Shown here one piece after another: positions 25,218 through 32,737 of a stretch of DNA of 34,485 bases (position 1 is the first letter of the stretch; every line of letters starts with the position of its first letter). The notes beneath the pieces were generated by a model that searched no databases, was not told the DNA's origin, and was given only the letters and a program-made list of their open reading frames with translations. Origin of the DNA: Catenulispora sp. MAP5-51 (lineage in GTDB: Bacteria; Actinomycetota; Actinomycetes; Streptomycetales; Catenulisporaceae); assembly GCF_041261205.1 (NCBI RefSeq), contig NZ_JBGCCH010000055.1, positions 1-34,485 on the forward strand, given 5' to 3'. Both the position numbers and the translations under genes were made by a program.

Positions 25218-25231
25218 GGACGCCGGTTGTC

Positions 25232-25267
25232 CGGCTTGTTCGGCTTGTTCGGCTTGTTCGGCTTGTT
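25232..25267. repeat. Four perfect 9-bp tandem units after the amidase stop
   Basis: CGGCTTGTT is repeated exactly four times, beginning 15 bases after the stop at 25217 and just before a terminator-like hairpin. Confidence 0.95.
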
Positions 25268-25269
25268 CG

Positions 25270-25302
25270 GCGGGTGGGGTCGCGACGCGCGGCCCCACCC
25301 GC
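25270..25302 (+). terminator. Terminator hairpin of the importer-amidase operon
   Basis: GCGGGTGGGG (25270-25279) pairs with CCCCACCCGC (25293-25302); further partial pairing extends inward. There is no T-tract. It separates the operon from the kinase gene. Confidence 0.75.
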
Positions 25303-25343
25303 TCAGCGCTGCCCGTAACCGGTCCCGGACCTGGCCGAAGCCG

Positions 25344-25372
25344 TTCTCAGGCCCCGGTTCGCATGCCAGACT
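25344..25372 (+). promoter_or_regulatory. Weak candidate promoter of the first kinase gene
   Basis: TTCTCA (25344-25349) and CAGACT (25367-25372) are 17 bases apart, and TGC precedes the -10 as in the shared promoters at 14354 and 16894. The -35 is poor, so this is a suggestion only. Confidence 0.3.
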
Positions 25373-25421
25373 GTGTCAGGCACCGACCCCACAGGACTTC
25401 ACGTCCACGCCAGGAGGACCC

Positions 25422-26468
25422 ATGCCGTCCGCTTCCGCCGCCGCCCCGGCATCGCCCCCGCCGATCCGGCAGGGCACCCGCACCGGCGTCGTCCTGGGCG
25501 TGGAGGCCGGATCGACACTGGTGGAGGCGGTGGTCGCCAGCGTCGAGGGCGAGGTGATCGGCCGCGGCCGCTCAGCCCTGGCGAACCCGACGGCACTGCC
25601 CATCGCGGACGTCGTGGCGCACCTGAGCGACGCGGTCACCCAGGCCCTGGGCACCGTGGCACCGGCCTCGGTGGCCGGCGTCGTGGTGGGCGCGGCGGGC
25701 ATCCTGCGCTACTCCCGGGGCCCCAGCGCCGAGGCCCTGGCCAAGACCTGGGTGGACGCCGGCCTGACCTGCCCGGTCTCCGTGGTCGCCGACCCCGTGA
25801 CCGCCTTCGCCGCCGGCACGCCCCGCCGCAGCGGCTCGGTCCTGATCGCCGGCGTCGGCTCGATAGCCGCCCGCGTCGAGGGCGAGGAGGTCACCGCCCG
25901 CATCGACGGCAACGGCTGGCTCGTCGGCGACGACGGCTCCGGCTTCTGGATCGGCCGCCAGGCGGTCCGCGCCGTCTTCGCAGCCCTCGACGGCCGCGGC
26001 GAGCAGACCCTCCTGGCCCCGGCGGTCCTGGCCACGGTCACCGGCGACGACATGGTCCCGCAGTCCACCGAGGACCAGATCGCCGCCCTGCGCGACGCGG
26101 TCTACGACGGCCCCCCGATCGCCCTGGCGGCCCTGGCCCCGCTGGTGTCGGCGGCGGCGACGGCCGGCGACCGGGTGGCCCAGCGCATCGTGGACCGCGC
26201 GGTCAGCCTGCTGATGTCCACCGCCACCGCCCTGACCGGAGACAACCCCGACGAACCCCTGGTCCTGGCCGGCTCCCTGCTCACCGCGCCCGGCCCGATC
26301 GGCGCCGAAGTCCAGCGCCGCCTGGCCGAGCACCACGGCGGAACCCCCCTGATCGCCGCTCCGGGCGCGGTGGGCGCCGCGTGGCTCGCGGCGCGGGTGC
26401 TGGAGCCGGGGATCGATGCCGGGGTGCATGCGCGGCTGGCCGGTCGGGCGGGGACGGGCGCGGAGTAG
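25422..26468 (+). CDS. BadF/BadG/BcrA-type ATPase, probable amino-sugar kinase 1
   Basis: 348 residues of the BadF/BadG family, which also contains N-acetylglucosamine kinase and the clostridial MurNAc/GlcNAc kinase MurK. Motifs: VVLGVEAGSTLVEAVV (phosphate-1, about 29-44), VVVGAAGILRYS, VVADPVTAFAAGT (phosphate-2 region), VLIAGVGSIAARV (adenosine/GTGS type) and GWLVGDDGSGFWIGRQAVRA. In phosphate-1 a Glu replaces the usual Asp of DGGGTKT, which could affect catalysis. The start at ATG 25422 has AGGAGGA. No activase cysteines typical of the radical dehydratase activators are seen, which favours a sugar kinase. Context of wall hydrolases suggests GlcNAc or MurNAc; this is inference. Confidence 0.88.
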   Translation: MPSASAAAPASPPPIRQGTRTGVVLGVEAGSTLVEAVVASVEGEVIGRGRSALANPTALPIADVVAHLSDAVTQALGTVAPASVAGVVVGAAGILRYSRGPSAEALAKTWVDAGLTCPVSVVADPVTAFAAGTPRRSGSVLIAGVGSIAARVEGEEVTARIDGNGWLVGDDGSGFWIGRQAVRAVFAALDGRGEQTLLAPAVLATVTGDDMVPQSTEDQIAALRDAVYDGPPIALAALAPLVSAAATAGDRVAQRIVDRAVSLLMSTATALTGDNPDEPLVLAGSLLTAPGPIGAEVQRRLAEHHGGTPLIAAPGAVGAAWLAARVLEPGIDAGVHARLAGRAGTGAE

Positions 26469-26486
26469 GGCGGCTGCACGAGTTAC

Positions 26487-26510
26487 GGGTGGCGGCGTTG
26501 GCCGCCGCCC
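26487..26510 (+). terminator. Terminator hairpin after kinase 1
   Basis: GGGTGGCGGC (26487-26496) and GCCGCCGCCC (26501-26510) form a 10-bp stem, with one T-G pair, around GTTG. It lies 19 bases after the stop. Confidence 0.75.
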
Positions 26511-26839
26511 GGTTGTCGGCATGCCTTCTGCCGCGGTCCACTATTTCGCCGCACCCTGTGCTGATGCGCTAAAGCCTCCCGGATGAGGGCGCACCCAACC
26601 CCACACCATCGCAGCGCCTTACGCCAAGCGCCCTGACCTGGCCCTGGCCCGCCGCCATTTGTTCGGCGCGCGCCATCGTGGGCCAAGAATCCACATCAAC
26701 CCAGACGCCTGGATCCGCACCGTCCGAACCCGGGCCCACCGTCCGCCACCGGCCCCTCACCTGCCCTCCATCAGGCCCACAGCCGCCCGACCGGGAGCGT
26801 CCCAGATCCGGGGGCGGGCGTCAAGGGTCTGCGATGGCG
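26511..26839. other. Gene-free spacer between the two kinase genes
   Basis: I see no supported gene, RNA or repeat here. Short open frames on both strands lack plausible starts and are expected at this GC content. Confidence 0.5.
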
Positions 26840-26868
26840 TTGAGTTGTGGTGCCTGCTCTGGCAAGAT
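26840..26868 (+). promoter_or_regulatory. Candidate promoter of kinase 2
   Basis: TTGAGT (26840-26845) and CAAGAT (26863-26868) are 17 bases apart. The predicted start near 26875 coincides with an in-frame ATG at 26874, so a leaderless form 20 residues longer than the annotated protein is possible. Confidence 0.45.
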
Positions 26869-26933
26869 CCCACATGACGCCACAGGGATGTGCCCGGTGG
26901 CCGGTGGCGGGCGATCGGGAGGTGGCGGCATCC

Positions 26934-28148
26934 ATGGCGGACCCGTGCGTGGTGGGGCTCGACGTCGGGGGGTCGCATTCGCGGGCCGTGCTGGCCACCG
27001 TCGACGGGCGCACGCTGGGGACCGGGCATGCCGGCGGCGGGAATCCGACCGTGCTGGGGGCCGCGGCGGCCGTGGCGAACATCGTGGCGGCGCTGGGGGC
27101 CGCGCTCGGGGACGTGCCCGGCGACCGGGTCGGGGCCTGCGTGGTGGGGCTGGCCGGAGTCAGTACCCTGATGGCCGATCCGAAGGCGCCGCGGGTGCTG
27201 GAGCAGGCCTGGGCCGACGCCGGTCTGGTCTGTCCGGTGCGGGTGGTCTCGGACGTCACCGTCTCCTTCGCCGCCGGCACCTCCGCCCCCGACGGCACGC
27301 TGCTGGTCTCCGGCACCGGCGCCGTAGCCGCCCGCATGCACGACCGCCTGCCGGCCCGCTTCAGCGACGGCTACGGCTGGCTGCTGGGCGATGAGGGCTC
27401 CGGCTTCTGGATCGGACGCCAGGCCGCGCGCGCCGCCATCGCCGCCGCCGACGGCCGCCGCCCGATGGCCGAACTCGCCACCGCGGTGCTGGCGCAGCTG
27501 CTGGATCAGGAGGCTGAGTCGGGCCGGGCGACCCTCGATCCCGACACCGCACCCCAAGCCGCCGCGGGCACCGGTGCGAACACTCCCGCCGGCCCTCCGC
27601 CGACCACCCGGACCACCTCGACCACCCGGACCACCTCGACCACCCCGACCGCCGCGCACCCGTCAGCCCCCGGCCATCCCGCCGCCACCACCACGCTGCC
27701 GCTGGCCGCCAGCATCGGCGAGGGCTTCACCCTGCGCGGCCGCAGGCGCGCCGCCGAGCTGGTCCGGGCCGTGAGCGCGCAGCCGACGGTCGCGCTGGCC
27801 GGGCTCGCGCCGCTGGTGATGACCGCGTACGAGCTCGGCGACCCGGCGGCGGTGCGCATCGTCGCCGAGGCGGCCGGGGCGCTGGTGGACAGCCTGGCCG
27901 CGCTCGGGCCGGCGGCCGGGGAGCCGGTGGTGCTGGGCGGCTCGGTGCTGGTCAGCCGCTCGCCGGTGTTCCAGGCGGTGGCCGCGGCGATCGGCCGGCG
28001 CTGGCCGGACTCGCCGGTGGGGCTGGCCGCCGACGGCGCCGCCGGGGCCGCCTGGCTGGCCGCGCGGGCGCTGGTGGGGGCCGAGGCGGCCGCGGCCGGA
28101 CACGCGGTGTTCACCGGTGCGGACCATCAGTTCGCAGAATTCTCATAA
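26934..28148 (+). CDS. BadF/BadG/BcrA-type ATPase, probable amino-sugar kinase 2
   Basis: 404 residues, a paralogue of kinase 1. VVGLDVGGSHSRAVLATV carries the normal phosphate-1 Asp. VVSDVTVSFAAGT, LLVSGTGAVAARM and GWLLGDEGSGFWIGRQAARA follow in the expected order. A roughly 50-residue Pro/Thr-rich insert at about 200-250 (TTRTTSTTRTTSTT) separates the two halves. It is encoded in part by 18-bp tandem repeats at about 27603-27645 and is absent from kinase 1. The start at ATG 26934 has GGGAGGTGG; ATG 26874 is possible on a leaderless transcript. Likely substrate GlcNAc or MurNAc from wall turnover (inference). A strong promoter for the muramidases lies 8 bases after its stop. Confidence 0.88.
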   Translation: MADPCVVGLDVGGSHSRAVLATVDGRTLGTGHAGGGNPTVLGAAAAVANIVAALGAALGDVPGDRVGACVVGLAGVSTLMADPKAPRVLEQAWADAGLVCPVRVVSDVTVSFAAGTSAPDGTLLVSGTGAVAARMHDRLPARFSDGYGWLLGDEGSGFWIGRQAARAAIAAADGRRPMAELATAVLAQLLDQEAESGRATLDPDTAPQAAAGTGANTPAGPPPTTRTTSTTRTTSTTPTAAHPSAPGHPAATTTLPLAASIGEGFTLRGRRRAAELVRAVSAQPTVALAGLAPLVMTAYELGDPAAVRIVAEAAGALVDSLAALGPAAGEPVVLGGSVLVSRSPVFQAVAAAIGRRWPDSPVGLAADGAAGAAWLAARALVGAEAAAAGHAVFTGADHQFAEFS

Positions 28149-28155
28149 ACAGTCG

Positions 28156-28183
28156 TTGACTGTTGTTGTTTTCCCGCTACATT
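28156..28183 (+). promoter_or_regulatory. Promoter of the GH25 muramidase pair
   Basis: TTGACT (28156-28161) and TACATT (28178-28183) are 16 bases apart in an unusually AT-rich patch (GTTGTTGTTTT in the spacer). Expected transcription start is near 28190, leaving a leader of about 145 bases. Confidence 0.7.
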
Positions 28184-28196
28184 GACTCAATGCCGA

Positions 28197-28246
28197 CGGC
28201 GGCGAGCCGGGGTGCGAAACAGCACCCTGACAGCTCCCCACCGCCG
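28197..28246 (+). promoter_or_regulatory. Structured leader element upstream of the GH25 genes
   Basis: Three stacked helices: CGGCGG/CCGCCG (28197-28202 with 28241-28246), GAGC/GCTC (28204-28207 with 28233-28236) and GGGTGC/GCACCC (28210-28215 with 28222-28227, loop GAAACA). They are separated by uneven internal loops of 1/4 and 2/5 bases. It begins about 7 bases after the predicted transcription start. I do not recognise it as a known riboswitch. Confidence 0.5.
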
Positions 28247-28335
28247 AAGGCACAGGACGGGGGCGTCTTCGGGCGTTCGCGCTCCCTGTCCACGTCGTGG
28301 TTCCACCATCAGGTCTCACCCCACAGGAGAGCTCA

Positions 28336-29079
28336 ATGGTCAAGATCTCGTCGCACAGCGCCCCCCGCACCCGGCGCCGCACCCTCACGGCGCTGGCGAT
28401 CGGCGCTCTGGCCGCCACCGCGGCGCTGGCGCCGTCGATGGCGCAGGCCGCAGGCGACCCCCATGGCGACGACGTGTCGTCCCACCAGGGCAACGTGAAC
28501 TGGTCGGCGACCAAGGCCGCCGGCGCCCAGTTCTCGTACTCCAAGGCGACGGAGGGCACGTACTACACCAACCCCTACTTCGCCCAGCAGTACAACGGCG
28601 CCTACAACGCCGGCCTCATCCGCGGCGCGTACCACTTCGCCATCCCCAACGGCGGCACCGGCGCCTCCCAGGCCGACTACTTCGTCGCGCACGGCGGCGG
28701 CTGGTCCAAGGACGGCAAGACCCTGCCGGGCGCCCTGGACATCGAGTACAACCCCTACGGCGCCGAGTGCTACGGCCTGAGCCAGGCCAGCATGCGCAGC
28801 TGGATCGCCTCGTTCATCAACGAGTACCACGCCAAGACCAGCCGCTGGGCCGTCATCTACACCACCACCGACTGGTGGACCACCTGCACCGGCAACTACA
28901 GCGGCTTCGCCGCCAACGACCCGCTGTGGGTCGCGAACTACAACGGCTCGGCGGGCACGCTGCCGGCCGGCTGGGGCTTCTACACCATCTGGCAGTACGC
29001 CGACTCCGGCTCCATGGCCGGCGACCAGGACGTCTTCAACGGCGACTACAGCCGCGTGCAGGCGCTGGCCAACGGCTGA
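28336..29079 (+). CDS. Secreted GH25 muramidase 1
   Basis: 247 residues. A signal peptide (RTRRRTLTALAIGALAATAA, cleavage near AQAAGD) leads directly into a GH25 domain of about 205 residues. Asp46 in DDVSSHQGNVNW and Asp135/Glu137 in GALDIEYNPYG match the catalytic residues of Cellosyl-type lysozymes, which hydrolyse the MurNAc-GlcNAc bond. FSYSKATEGTYYTNPYF, LIRGAYHFA and the C-terminal WQYADSG are also typical. The start at ATG 28336 has GGAGA. No wall-binding domain is attached. It is followed 15 bases later by its paralogue, so the pair is probably one transcript. Confidence 0.95.
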   Translation: MVKISSHSAPRTRRRTLTALAIGALAATAALAPSMAQAAGDPHGDDVSSHQGNVNWSATKAAGAQFSYSKATEGTYYTNPYFAQQYNGAYNAGLIRGAYHFAIPNGGTGASQADYFVAHGGGWSKDGKTLPGALDIEYNPYGAECYGLSQASMRSWIASFINEYHAKTSRWAVIYTTTDWWTTCTGNYSGFAANDPLWVANYNGSAGTLPAGWGFYTIWQYADSGSMAGDQDVFNGDYSRVQALANG

Positions 29080-29094
29080 GACGACGGTGTCCTG

Positions 29095-30051
29095 ATGTCC
29101 CCCCTCGGAATCCGGTCCGCGCGCTCCTCGCGCCGCCTGGCCGTCCTGGCGCTGGCCCTGGCCACCGCCGGAGCGGTGCTCCTGCCGGCCGCCGGCGGCA
29201 CGGCCGCGGCAGGCGCCCCCGTCGTCCAGGCGAACCCGCACCCGGGTTACGCGCGGACCGTATCGGGCCAGCTGGTCAAGGTCGACACCACCCGGCACAA
29301 CACGCCGGTGCACCCCACGGTGGCGACCCACCCGCAGCTCGACCACATGGGTTCCACGATCCCGGCCCACGAGCCGGCCGCGCGCAGCGCCGCGCGGCCG
29401 GCCGTGGCGCCGGACTCGGTGCCGCAACTGCCGGGCATCGACGTCAGCGCCTACCAGGGCAACCTGGACTGGGCCGGTATCGCGCCCAACATCGACTTCT
29501 CTTATGCGAAGGCGAGTGAGGGTACTTACTACACGAACCCCGACTTCTACAACCAGTACGTCGGGCCCTACGACCAGGGGCTGATCCGCGGCGCCTACCA
29601 CTTCGCGAACCCCAACGACTCCAGCGGGTCGGCGCAGGCCGACTACTTCGTCGACAACGGCGGCGGCTGGTCCTCCGACGGTCAGACCCTGCCCGGGATG
29701 CTCGACATCGAGTACAACCCCTACGGCTCGGAGTGCTACGGCCTGTCCGGAAGCCAGATGACCAGCTGGATCTGGGACTTCGCGAACGAGTACGCCTCGC
29801 GGACCGGCGTCTACCCGGTGATCTACTCGACCACCGACTGGTGGAACACCTGCACCAGCGACGACACGAACTTCGCGGACTACGACCCGCTGTTCATCGC
29901 GAACTACGCGGCCTCCGGCGGCGGCACGCTGCCTCCGGGCTGGGGCTACTACACCTTCTGGCAGTACGCGGACTCCGGTTCGGAGCCCGGTGACCAGGAC
30001 GTGTTCAACGGCCCCTACAGCCAGCTGCAGGTCCTGGCCAGGAACGGCTGA
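29095..30051 (+). CDS. Secreted GH25 muramidase 2 with pro-region
   Basis: 318 residues, a tandem paralogue of muramidase 1. The signal peptide (SARSSRRLAVLALALATAGA) is followed by an extra segment of about 75 residues, rich in His/Pro/Ala (VDTTRHNTPVHPTVATHPQL), that may be a propeptide or a linker. The GH25 domain starts at PGIDVSAYQGNLDW and has catalytic MLDIEYNPYG, FSYAKASEGTYYTNPDF and FWQYADSG. Conserved Cys residues around ECYG and NTCTS may form a disulfide in both paralogues. The start at ATG 29095 has only a weak ribosome binding site, which suggests reinitiation after muramidase 1. Confidence 0.94.
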   Translation: MSPLGIRSARSSRRLAVLALALATAGAVLLPAAGGTAAAGAPVVQANPHPGYARTVSGQLVKVDTTRHNTPVHPTVATHPQLDHMGSTIPAHEPAARSAARPAVAPDSVPQLPGIDVSAYQGNLDWAGIAPNIDFSYAKASEGTYYTNPDFYNQYVGPYDQGLIRGAYHFANPNDSSGSAQADYFVDNGGGWSSDGQTLPGMLDIEYNPYGSECYGLSGSQMTSWIWDFANEYASRTGVYPVIYSTTDWWNTCTSDDTNFADYDPLFIANYAASGGGTLPPGWGYYTFWQYADSGSEPGDQDVFNGPYSQLQVLARNG

Positions 30052-30073
30052 GCGACCCTCGGCGCCTGAAGAC

Positions 30074-30110
30074 GAAGTCCCCGCCTCCGAAAACCGGAGG
30101 CGGGGACTTC
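30074..30110 (+). terminator. Strong terminator of the muramidase pair
   Basis: GAAGTCCCCGCCTCCG (30074-30089) and CGGAGGCGGGGACTTC (30095-30110) form a perfect 16-bp stem with a 5-base loop. It can also serve the convergent beta-propeller gene. A 13-bp direct repeat (TTCGTGTRCTGAC, 30111-30136) follows. Confidence 0.93.
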
Positions 30111-30148
30111 TTCGTGTGCTGACTTCGTGTACTGACCTGAAGCGGCTC

Positions 30149-31258
30149 TTAGCGCGTCACCGCCGCCAGACCGGCCGCGCTGGCCGGGATCCCGGTGGTG
30201 GTGACGCTCGGCGCCCCCGGCGTCCCGTCGGCGGCCAGCGGAACGTCGTCGATCCGGCCCTTCGCGGTGTCCAGGATCCACAGCGCGCCGCCGGACACGG
30301 CCGCGTCGCCGACGTGGCCGCCGGGGGCCGCGGCGGTCGCGTCGAGCAGACGCAGCGCACCGTCGGCGCCCACCGCGTAGGTCGACACGGTGCCGGACCC
30401 GGCGTTCTCGACGTAGGCGGTCCGGCCGTCGGGCCCGACGGCGACCCAGCAGGCCGCGGTCTGGCCGTCCGGCAGCGCGGCGGCGGTGGTGCGCAGCGCG
30501 CCGTGCCGGACCTGGTACCCGCTGGCCGAGCTCGCTCCGGCGCCGGCTCCGACGTTGGAGACCACGGCGGTCCCGCCGCGGCCGAACGCGAAGCCGAACG
30601 GCGTCTGGCCGCCCGAGGCGCTCTTCGAGGCCTGGCCCGGGACGCCGAAGAAGTCCAGCGCGAACACGTCGAGCGTGCTGGAGCCCTTCTCCGTCACCAG
30701 CAGCGCGCGGCCGTCGGGGGTCACGGCCACCTCCGCCGCGCCCGAGGTGCCGGCCGACAGCCCGCGCTGCGCGACCTGGGCCAGGGTGTCGCCGAAGCGC
30801 CAGTAGGCGGTGACAGAGTTCTGCCCCAGGACGTACACGTGGTCGCCCTGGACGGCGACGCTGACCGGGCCCGTGCCGGTCCCGAACGTCCCGAGCGGCC
30901 GCAGGGCGCCCGAGGGCGCCACGGCGAACTCCGAGACGCTGTCGGAGCCGCCGTTGACGGCGAACAGCGTGCGGCCGCCGTCGGCGACCGTCACAGCCCC
31001 CTGCGATCCCAGTCCGGCGCCCGTTCCGGCGCCCCCGGTCGCGTAGGCGCCCGCCGACGAGCCGTCGGCGTGGAAGGCCAGGACCTCGTTGCCGGCGGCG
31101 GCGTTGGTCTCGGTGTAGACGGTGGTGTGCGCGGCTCCCGCCGGACGGTTCGCGGCCGCCTGGGCCTGACCGCCGGTCACGGCGACGGCGCCCAGGGTCC
31201 CGGCGACGACTCCGGCAATGGACAGTGCGTTCTGGGCTTTGCTCTTGCCCTTGCTCAT
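30149..31258 (-). CDS. Secreted beta-propeller protein (lactonase/YncE-like)
   Basis: 369 residues. An N-terminal signal sequence (SKGKSKAQNALSIAGVVAG, cleavage near AQAAAN) is followed by repeated blades with motifs such as GAVTVADGGRTLFAVNGGSDSVSEFAV, AAEVAVTPDGRALLVTEKG and CWVAVGPDGRTAYVENAGSGTVSTYAV. This places it among seven-bladed propellers related to 6-phosphogluconolactonase (PF10282) and YncE. Exported actinomycete members have no settled activity; the cytoplasmic lactonase role is unlikely here. The start at ATG 31258 has AAGG upstream; GTG 31267, with GGAG, is a close alternative. It is divergent from the TPR gene. Confidence 0.85.
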   Translation of the reverse strand: MSKGKSKAQNALSIAGVVAGTLGAVAVTGGQAQAAANRPAGAAHTTVYTETNAAAGNEVLAFHADGSSAGAYATGGAGTGAGLGSQGAVTVADGGRTLFAVNGGSDSVSEFAVAPSGALRPLGTFGTGTGPVSVAVQGDHVYVLGQNSVTAYWRFGDTLAQVAQRGLSAGTSGAAEVAVTPDGRALLVTEKGSSTLDVFALDFFGVPGQASKSASGGQTPFGFAFGRGGTAVVSNVGAGAGASSASGYQVRHGALRTTAAALPDGQTAACWVAVGPDGRTAYVENAGSGTVSTYAVGADGALRLLDATAAAPGGHVGDAAVSGGALWILDTAKGRIDDVPLAADGTPGAPSVTTTGIPASAAGLAAVTR

Positions 31259-31422
31259 GGCCTTCACCCTGATCACTCCTGAATGCTGGTCGGTACTCGC
31301 TGACACAGGGGCAGTGGCGGGGCCGGGCCGATCTGTTACTGCTCCATTCCTTACAGAAATCGAACGCGCGGCCGGGGCGGCATCCCCGCTGGTCGCGGCC
31401 GTCTCTAGACGCCCCGACGGCG

Positions 31423-31455
31423 TGTGCTCCAGCACATGGTTCAGCTCGCTACTCT
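31423..31455 (+). promoter_or_regulatory. Palindrome over the TPR gene promoter
   Basis: TGTGCT-CC-AGCACA (31423-31436) is a perfect palindrome. It contains GTG-N6-CAC, the general form of a CRP/FNR-family site. TACTCT at 31450-31455 could be the -10, in which case the palindrome covers the -35 and would act as a repressor site. Confidence 0.45.
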
Positions 31456-31502
31456 GTTCTCTTCCGCGATCACGCCACGGATCGCCGTGTCAGGGGAGAA
31501 CG

Positions 31503-32390
31503 ATGAGCCGGGTTCAGCTGTCGGGCGCTGAAGCCATGAAGTTGCTGCAACGAGGTGAGGACGCCGCCGACATCCGGGACTGGCCGGTCGTCGCCGCCTG
31601 CTACGAACAGTTCCTCACCGCTTTTCCGGACACCCCGATCAGCCCCGAGCTCTGGTTCGACGCGGCGCTGGCCAACAAGTTCCTGCGGAACTGGCAGAAG
31701 GCGTACGAGTTGGGCCGGCAGGCGGCGCTGCGGGCCGGGGAGCCGTCCGGCAGCCCGGCGTGGTGGAACCTGGGGATCGCGGCCACCATGGTCGGCGACT
31801 GGGGCACGGCGCGCGAGGCGTGGACCAACTACGGCGTGCCGCTGTCCCCCGGCGAGGGCGAGATCGAGGACGGGTTCGGCTCGGCCCTGGTGCGCCTGGA
31901 CCCCGACGGCGAGGCCGAGGTGGTCTGGGTGCGGCGCATCTGCCCCACCCGGGCCCGCATCCTGTCGGTGCCCTACGGCCGGCGCCGCTTCGGCGAGATC
32001 GTCGTACACGACGGCGCCCCGACCGGCGAGCGCCGCGTCGAGGACCACACCTTCCCGGTCTTCGACGAGCTGGCGCTGTGGCGGGAGTCGCCGGCCGCGA
32101 CCTGGCTGGCCCAGGTCACCGCGCCGGTATCGCGGGACATGACCGCGCTGGCGGACGCCTTCGACGACGCCGGGCTGGCGATGGAGCCGGTGGACAGCCT
32201 GACGTTCCACTGCGCGTGCTGCAGCCACGGCGCGCTGACGACCGGCACCACGGCGCTGGCCGGCGCGCGCGACGTGCTGCTGGCGGCGCCGGACGAGGCG
32301 ACGGCCACCGGGATCCTCACGCGCTGGGCCGTGGCCGGCGTGGGGCGGGCTTGGCACGCGGTCCACGCCAAGGCGGGAAACCCTCAGTGA
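31503..32390 (+). CDS. TPR-containing protein of unknown function
   Basis: 295 residues, apparently cytoplasmic. Residues 10-110 contain two or three tetratricopeptide-like helical pairs (RDWPVVAACYEQFLTAFPD, LWFDAALANKFLRNWQKAYELGRQAAL and AWWNLGIAATMVGDWGTAREAWTNYG), which usually mediate protein contacts. The rest is a beta-containing domain (VVWVRRICPTRARILSVPYGRRRFGEIVVHDG). FHCACCSHG near residue 240 is a Cys/His cluster that could bind metal. The same architecture occurs in uncharacterised actinomycete proteins. The start at ATG 31503 has GGGGAGAA. No operon partner is evident. Confidence 0.85.
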   Translation: MSRVQLSGAEAMKLLQRGEDAADIRDWPVVAACYEQFLTAFPDTPISPELWFDAALANKFLRNWQKAYELGRQAALRAGEPSGSPAWWNLGIAATMVGDWGTAREAWTNYGVPLSPGEGEIEDGFGSALVRLDPDGEAEVVWVRRICPTRARILSVPYGRRRFGEIVVHDGAPTGERRVEDHTFPVFDELALWRESPAATWLAQVTAPVSRDMTALADAFDDAGLAMEPVDSLTFHCACCSHGALTTGTTALAGARDVLLAAPDEATATGILTRWAVAGVGRAWHAVHAKAGNPQ

Positions 32391-32737
32391 GCGAGGCGTA
32401 ATTCTGAGGCCCGGCAAGGGGAATCGCGTCTAATACAAGCTTCGTAGATTGGCTACGCTGATCCGCCAAGCGCGCGGGCGAGTATCCCGTGGTGGCGCAT
32501 CGGCGCTGGTCCGGGCGCCACCGAGAGAACCGGGACAAGCCGTCACCAACCGCCTGAAGGCGTGTCGTTACCGCTCATAACCCACACCTCATATCACCCT
32601 CAACCTGCCTTCCAGCATGACTCAATACCCCGATATGCTCCGGCGCTGTCCACGAGCACTTATGCCGCTGACAACCCAGTCACACTAAGTGAACCGGCCG
32701 CGAGGTCCCGGGGCCGGCCACAGAGAAGAGCCACCAC
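32391..32737 (+). promoter_or_regulatory. Long gene-free leader before the LAHTG surface protein
   Basis: There is no gene in these 347 bases. GGTGGCGC (32491-32498) can pair with GCGCCACC (32515-32522), or GGCGC (32501-32505) with GCGCC (32515-32519), so two alternative hairpins compete. GCCGTCACCAACC (32549-32561) and a CGCC-TGAA-GGCG hairpin follow. This is faintly like the 3' part of actinomycete c-di-AMP (ydaO-yuaA) riboswitches, but the 5' half is not recognisable. Confidence 0.35.

Noticed and set aside
25232-25267. Possible CRISPR-like array
   Set aside because: These are four contiguous 9-bp units with no spacers and no cas genes nearby.
22362-25298. A 978-residue minus-strand open frame over the importer ATPase and amidase genes
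   Set aside because: It is a shadow of two clear plus-strand genes and its translation is low-complexity Val/Arg/Gly sequence.
26483-26760. Short minus-strand open frames between the two kinase genes
   Set aside because: No ribosome binding sites, atypical composition and no family resemblance.
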